NCBI GenBank assembly: GCA_031292555.1
Contig: JARLGV010000101.1
Coordinates: forward strand, 1-64,000
Origin: Fimbriimonas sp.
GTDB lineage: Bacteria > Armatimonadota > Fimbriimonadia > Fimbriimonadales > Fimbriimonadaceae
Direction of reading: 5' to 3'
DNA length: 64,000 nucleotides
The notes below the pieces were generated by a model, which had not been told where the DNA came from, did not search any database, and worked only from the letters and a program-made list of their open reading frames with translations. Position numbers and translations under genes: made by a program. Of this stretch, positions 61,359-64,000 are shown one piece after another. Within the stretch, counting starts at the first letter, position 1. The number at the start of each line of letters is the position of its first letter.

Positions 61359-62522
61359 ATGATGCTCTCGACTGTTCTCGTAGCCGTTCTTTCGCTTGTT
61401 CAATCCTCGCAGACGATCACGCCGAACTCATTCTATGACCTCATGCATTCGGCCCACCGAGACGCCGACGTCGCCGGGATCGTCGATAAGTGGTTCGGGG
61501 CCCAAGCGCTTCGCGACGGGACTTCGGTCAAAGTTCAGGGGCTGTTTGCCGTGTGGGCGATCTCGGCGCCAACCTCGAAGCGGGTCCATGTGATTACAGA
61601 GGACTCAAGCTATCTCCTTTCCCTAACTCCCCTTGAACGGACGGGCAAGTGGGTCGGATCGGATCGGCTGCCCGAGGGCTTTGGCGGACGATGGGCATAT
61701 GAGGTGGATGGCCAACGGTTGGGTGATTGGAAGGCGATCGAGGCGTACTCCTCCGATCCCGATAGCGAGCCGCGTCCAGAGAACCCCAAGGGAACTGTTA
61801 CACAGAAGCCGTCATGGCATAGCAGCGTGTTTGAAGGAACGGACCGCGATTGGTGGGTCTATGTGCCGGCTCAGTATAGGGCCGACGAGCCAGCTTGCAC
61901 GATGATCTTTCAGGACGGCCAATCGATGGTTCGATATGTGCCAACGGTGATGGACAACCTGATCGCCAAGAAGGAGATGCCGGTGACGGTCGGCATCTTC
62001 ATCAGTCCGGGGAGTTTCTCCGGGAAGTCGTCGAACCGGAGTTTTGAGTACGACACCCTATCGGATCGGTACTCGCGTTTCCTATTGGACGAGATCCTCC
62101 CCGAGGTCGAGAAGACAGTCAAACTGCGCCAGGATCCGGGCAGCCGGGCGATTGCCGGCATCAGCAGTGGAGGAATCTGCGCGTTCACTGCCGCTTGGCA
62201 GCGCCCGGACCAGTTCTCGAAGGTCATGTCCTGGGTCGGCTCATTCACTAACATCGCTCATGGCACAGACAATCGGGAGGGCGGTCACAACTATCCGGCG
62301 TTGATACGGCTCACCGAACCGAAACCGATCCGCGTGTTTCTGCAGGACGGAAGCAACGATCTGGATAACGAATTCGGGAACTGGCCATTGGCCAATCAGT
62401 CAATGGCAGCCGCGCTCAAGTTCAAGGGATACGACTATCGGTTTGTGTTCGGGCATGGATTCCACAGCGACCTTCAAGGAAGGGCCATTCTGCCCGATGC
62501 GCTTCGATGGCTCTGGCGCTAA
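61359..62522 (+). CDS. Secreted alpha/beta-hydrolase of the esterase D / enterochelin esterase type
   Basis: 387 aa from MMLSTVL, which gives a signal peptide (about 1-17). An N-terminal beta domain of about 150 residues is followed by an alpha/beta-hydrolase. The nucleophile lies in [11 protein letters not shown] (GxSxG). Asp in the [16 protein letters not shown] region and His in [10 protein letters not shown] complete the triad. Related to YbbA and Fes-like esterases that cleave siderophore esters or other acyl groups. No siderophore genes are nearby. An earlier start (61299) would add 20 residues without signal-peptide character. Confidence 0.82.
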   Translation: MMLSTVLVAVLSLVQSSQTITPNSFYDLMHSAHRDADVAGIVDKWFGAQALRDGTSVKVQGLFAVWAISAPTSKRVHVITEDSSYLLSLTPLERTGKWVGSDRLPEGFGGRWAYEVDGQRLGDWKAIEAYSSDPDSEPRPENPKGTVTQKPSWHSSVFEGTDRDWWVYVPAQYRADEPACTMIFQDGQSMVRYVPTVMDNLIAKKEMPVTVGIFISPGSFSGKSSNRSFEYDTLSDRYSRFLLDEILPEVEKTVKLRQDPGSRAIAGISSGGICAFTAAWQRPDQFSKVMSWVGSFTNIAHGTDNREGGHNYPALIRLTEPKPIRVFLQDGSNDLDNEFGNWPLANQSMAAALKFKGYDYRFVFGHGFHSDLQGRAILPDALRWLWR

Positions 62523-62567
62523 GTTCTTGCATCCTGACGGTGATGCGTAACGTACAATGTCGTGACC

Positions 62568-63143
62568 GTGGAAGGACCTGAGCATCGCTTTTACTCGGAT
62601 GATGAAGCAGAGGAGATCCTGCGCCTTGCCGCGTCCCAATCAGCTTCGCCGAGAGCCATCGATCGAGAGCGTTTACTTGCTACGGCGTCGGAGCTGGGGA
62701 TATCACCAGAAGCCGTGGAGCAGGCAGAGAACCAGTTGCGGTCGCAGAAATTGGAGTCCCAATTTCGCCTGGAGTTCGCCGACCGGCAACGGCGTGAATT
62801 CGGAACGCACCTGGTCACTTACCTGATCATCAACGCGTTCTTGCTTGCCATAAACCTGCTGACAGGCATTCAGGAACTCTGGTTCGTATTTCCCCTTCTC
62901 GGATGGGGGATCGGACTGGCGATTCATGCCTACGCTACTCTCGTCAAGAGCGGGGGCCTCTATCGGGACGGCTATGAAAAGTGGGTCGCCACAAAGGTGG
63001 TGACTCCCGAGGAACGTGCCGCCATCGCGACTGTCGTTGGGGCCAAGTCAGAGTTTTCTGAGGGAAGGCCGTTTGTCGTGGGGATACACATCGGCGCGAG
63101 ACCCGGAGAACGGAACCGCCATGCCAGAAACCGCCGGGACTGA
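62568..63143 (+). CDS. 2TM-domain protein (first of two tandem paralogues)
   Basis: 191 aa from GTG 62568, chosen because it aligns with the start of the downstream paralogue (RFYxxDEAEx-ILRLA block at the same distance from the start). An N-terminal helical region (about 1-75) is followed by two membrane helices (about 85-100 and 108-124) with the LLGWGIGLAIHAYATL motif of 2TM domains, then a basic tail. Function unknown; such domains occur near regulators and as small membrane adaptors. TACAAT ends 9 bases before the GTG. An earlier in-frame GTG at 62562 is possible. Confidence 0.75.
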   Translation: MEGPEHRFYSDDEAEEILRLAASQSASPRAIDRERLLATASELGISPEAVEQAENQLRSQKLESQFRLEFADRQRREFGTHLVTYLIINAFLLAINLLTGIQELWFVFPLLGWGIGLAIHAYATLVKSGGLYRDGYEKWVATKVVTPEERAAIATVVGAKSEFSEGRPFVVGIHIGARPGERNRHARNRRD

Positions 63144-63578
63144 CCAATTTGACCTTCCCGATCCAGCAAGAGAACTCCCAGGATTCGCCCCTTGCCGTCA
63201 ATTCGCAATATTGGCGAAGCCGCCGGCCAGTGACTGAACCTAGACTTGGCACCTGAACTGCATTCAGGTCCATGAACGGGAAGAGACTGTCATCGCTATA
63301 AGGAAATACCGCGCCGTTTCGGCAAGTCGATTCCCCCGCAGTTCCTTGACCTACCCCGTCGCTTGTCTTGGGGCGGTCACCAAGGCTGCCGCTTGGTTTT
63401 TGATTGCCGTCTTGGCCTGGGCGATCGTTCTCGTCGTCGATGGACCTCGGGCTTTAGGTGGATCGGACGACACCGAACGGTCCGGTTTGGCGCGATGGCG
63501 AATACGGTACATCTGGCTCGGCGCTCTAGATGGAAATTCGATCAACCCACATCGCTTTCAAGACGTACAATAGGATCG
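63144..63578 (+). other. Intergenic stretch between the 2TM paralogues
   Basis: About 435 bases without a confident gene. A small frame from TTG 63346 to 63573 encodes one hydrophobic helix but has no ribosome site and ends inside the promoter of the second 2TM gene. An inverted repeat acctgaa/ttcaggt lies at 63251-63257 and 63263-63269. TACAAT at 63566-63571 is the likely -10 for the second 2TM gene. Confidence 0.4.
63566..63571 (+). promoter_or_regulatory. -10 element 7 bases before the second 2TM gene
   Basis: The hexamer TACAAT is followed by AGGATCG and then ATG, so transcription would start at or next to the start codon. The first paralogue has the same CGTACAAT context at 62551-62558. 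Confidence 0.5.
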
Positions 63579-64000
63579 ATGGCCGAGAGTCAGCAGCGCT
63601 TCTATAAAGAAGACGAAGCAGAGCAGATATTGCGTTTGGCCTCCAACATCTCGTCCCCGGCTGCAGGAATGAGTCGAGATCGACTCCTTGAAACGGCCGC
63701 TGAGCTAGGCATATCGCCCGAATCGGTGGAGCTTGCCGAACGGCAGCTTCAGGTGTCGCGACTCGAACAGAGCGATCGTGCGGAGTTTGATCGGAGGATT
63801 CGGCGGGATTTCTATAGCCACTTGGCCAGCTACGTTATTGTCAATGGCGGGCTCTGCGCCATTAACCTGGCGACAGGCGGCTACTTCTGGGCTATCTGGC
63901 CGATGCTTGGCTGGGGAATCGGATTGGCCTTCAGCGTGTTCGAGACTTTCTTTCGAAGCAGCGAGGGCTATCACGAGGAGTTCGAAAAGTGGCGAGCCAA
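63579..64000 (+). CDS. 2TM-domain protein, second tandem paralogue (3' end cut off)
   Basis: 140 residues visible before the window ends. The N-terminus MAESQQRFYKEDEAEQILRL and GISPESVELAERQL match the first copy closely. The two helices follow (YSHLASYVIVNGGLCAINLA and LGWGIGLAFSVFETFF). The order and spacing of blocks are the same in both copies, so this is a tandem duplication with divergence. The real end lies beyond the window. Function unknown. Confidence 0.75.
   Translation, partial: MAESQQRFYKEDEAEQILRLASNISSPAAGMSRDRLLETAAELGISPESVELAERQLQVSRLEQSDRAEFDRRIRRDFYSHLASYVIVNGGLCAINLATGGYFWAIWPMLGWGIGLAFSVFETFFRSSEGYHEEFEKWRA

Noticed and set aside
63346-63573. 75-codon frame between the 2TM genes
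   Set aside because: TTG start, no ribosome site, one hydrophobic segment only, and it runs into the -10 of the next gene.

Overview
The window is bacterial chromosomal DNA of moderately high G+C content, densely packed with genes. It contains no rRNA, tRNA, CRISPR array, phage or insertion sequence that I could recognise. Several genes point to a two-membrane cell: a very large SLBB polysaccharide-export protein, a small predicted beta-barrel protein, lipoproteins, a bacterial alpha-2-macroglobulin and a full ADP-heptose pathway. The mix of families (DUF4091 lipoprotein, tandem 2TM proteins, GH95, A2M next to VanW) would fit a member of Armatimonadota such as the Fimbriimonadia. That placement is inference from gene content and needs a marker-gene tree.

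Layout. Positions 1-433 hold the end of a histidine-rich secreted protein, closed by a good terminator. From 529 to about 31,040 lies a surface-polysaccharide region. A leftward block (13859 to 529) encodes a TviB-type nucleotide-sugar dehydrogenase, the giant export protein, a Wzz-like co-polymerase, a Wzx-like flippase, a WecC-type dehydrogenase, an SDR epimerase, an RmlC-like cupin, an RmlD-like reductase and a UDP-GlcNAc 2-epimerase of the FnlC/CapG type. Then come a GT4 enzyme, a GT9-hldD-hldE operon facing gmhA, and a leftward GT4-DUF4091-GT2-ligase block. A rightward operon follows with a membrane-anchored SDR, lhgO, gmhB and galE. Together these make activated heptose, N-acetylhexosaminuronic acids and probably a deoxy-sugar, then assemble, flip, polymerise and export a glycan. 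No initiating phosphoglycosyltransferase is in the window.

Positions 31,100-47,000 are mixed. They hold two small unknown or low-complexity proteins, a leftward operon of a polytopic membrane protein, thioester alpha-2-macroglobulin and VanW, a membrane protein followed by class I aldolase and a CvfB-like S1 protein, a DUF4397 lipoprotein, a GH95 fucosidase and an acetyltransferase. From 47,000 to 61,300 is mostly housekeeping: a PD40-repeat protein, fmt, def, prmC, hflX, an outer-membrane protein, a creatininase-family enzyme and dnaA, all leftward. Rightward thiamine pyrophosphokinase, a solute symporter and an FHA protein follow, then purM, dapB and a FAD oxidoreductase pair. The right end has an esterase and two tandem 2TM-domain paralogues, the second cut by the window end.

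Points that deserve a second look include the nine-unit SLBB export protein and a prmC gene that seems to lack a canonical start codon. Three convergent gene pairs have interlocked stop codons, and many start codons sit 5-11 bases after a -10-like element. A DnaA-box-like site overlaps the dnaA promoter, and a perfect 20-bp palindrome lies just before the thiamine pyrophosphokinase gene.
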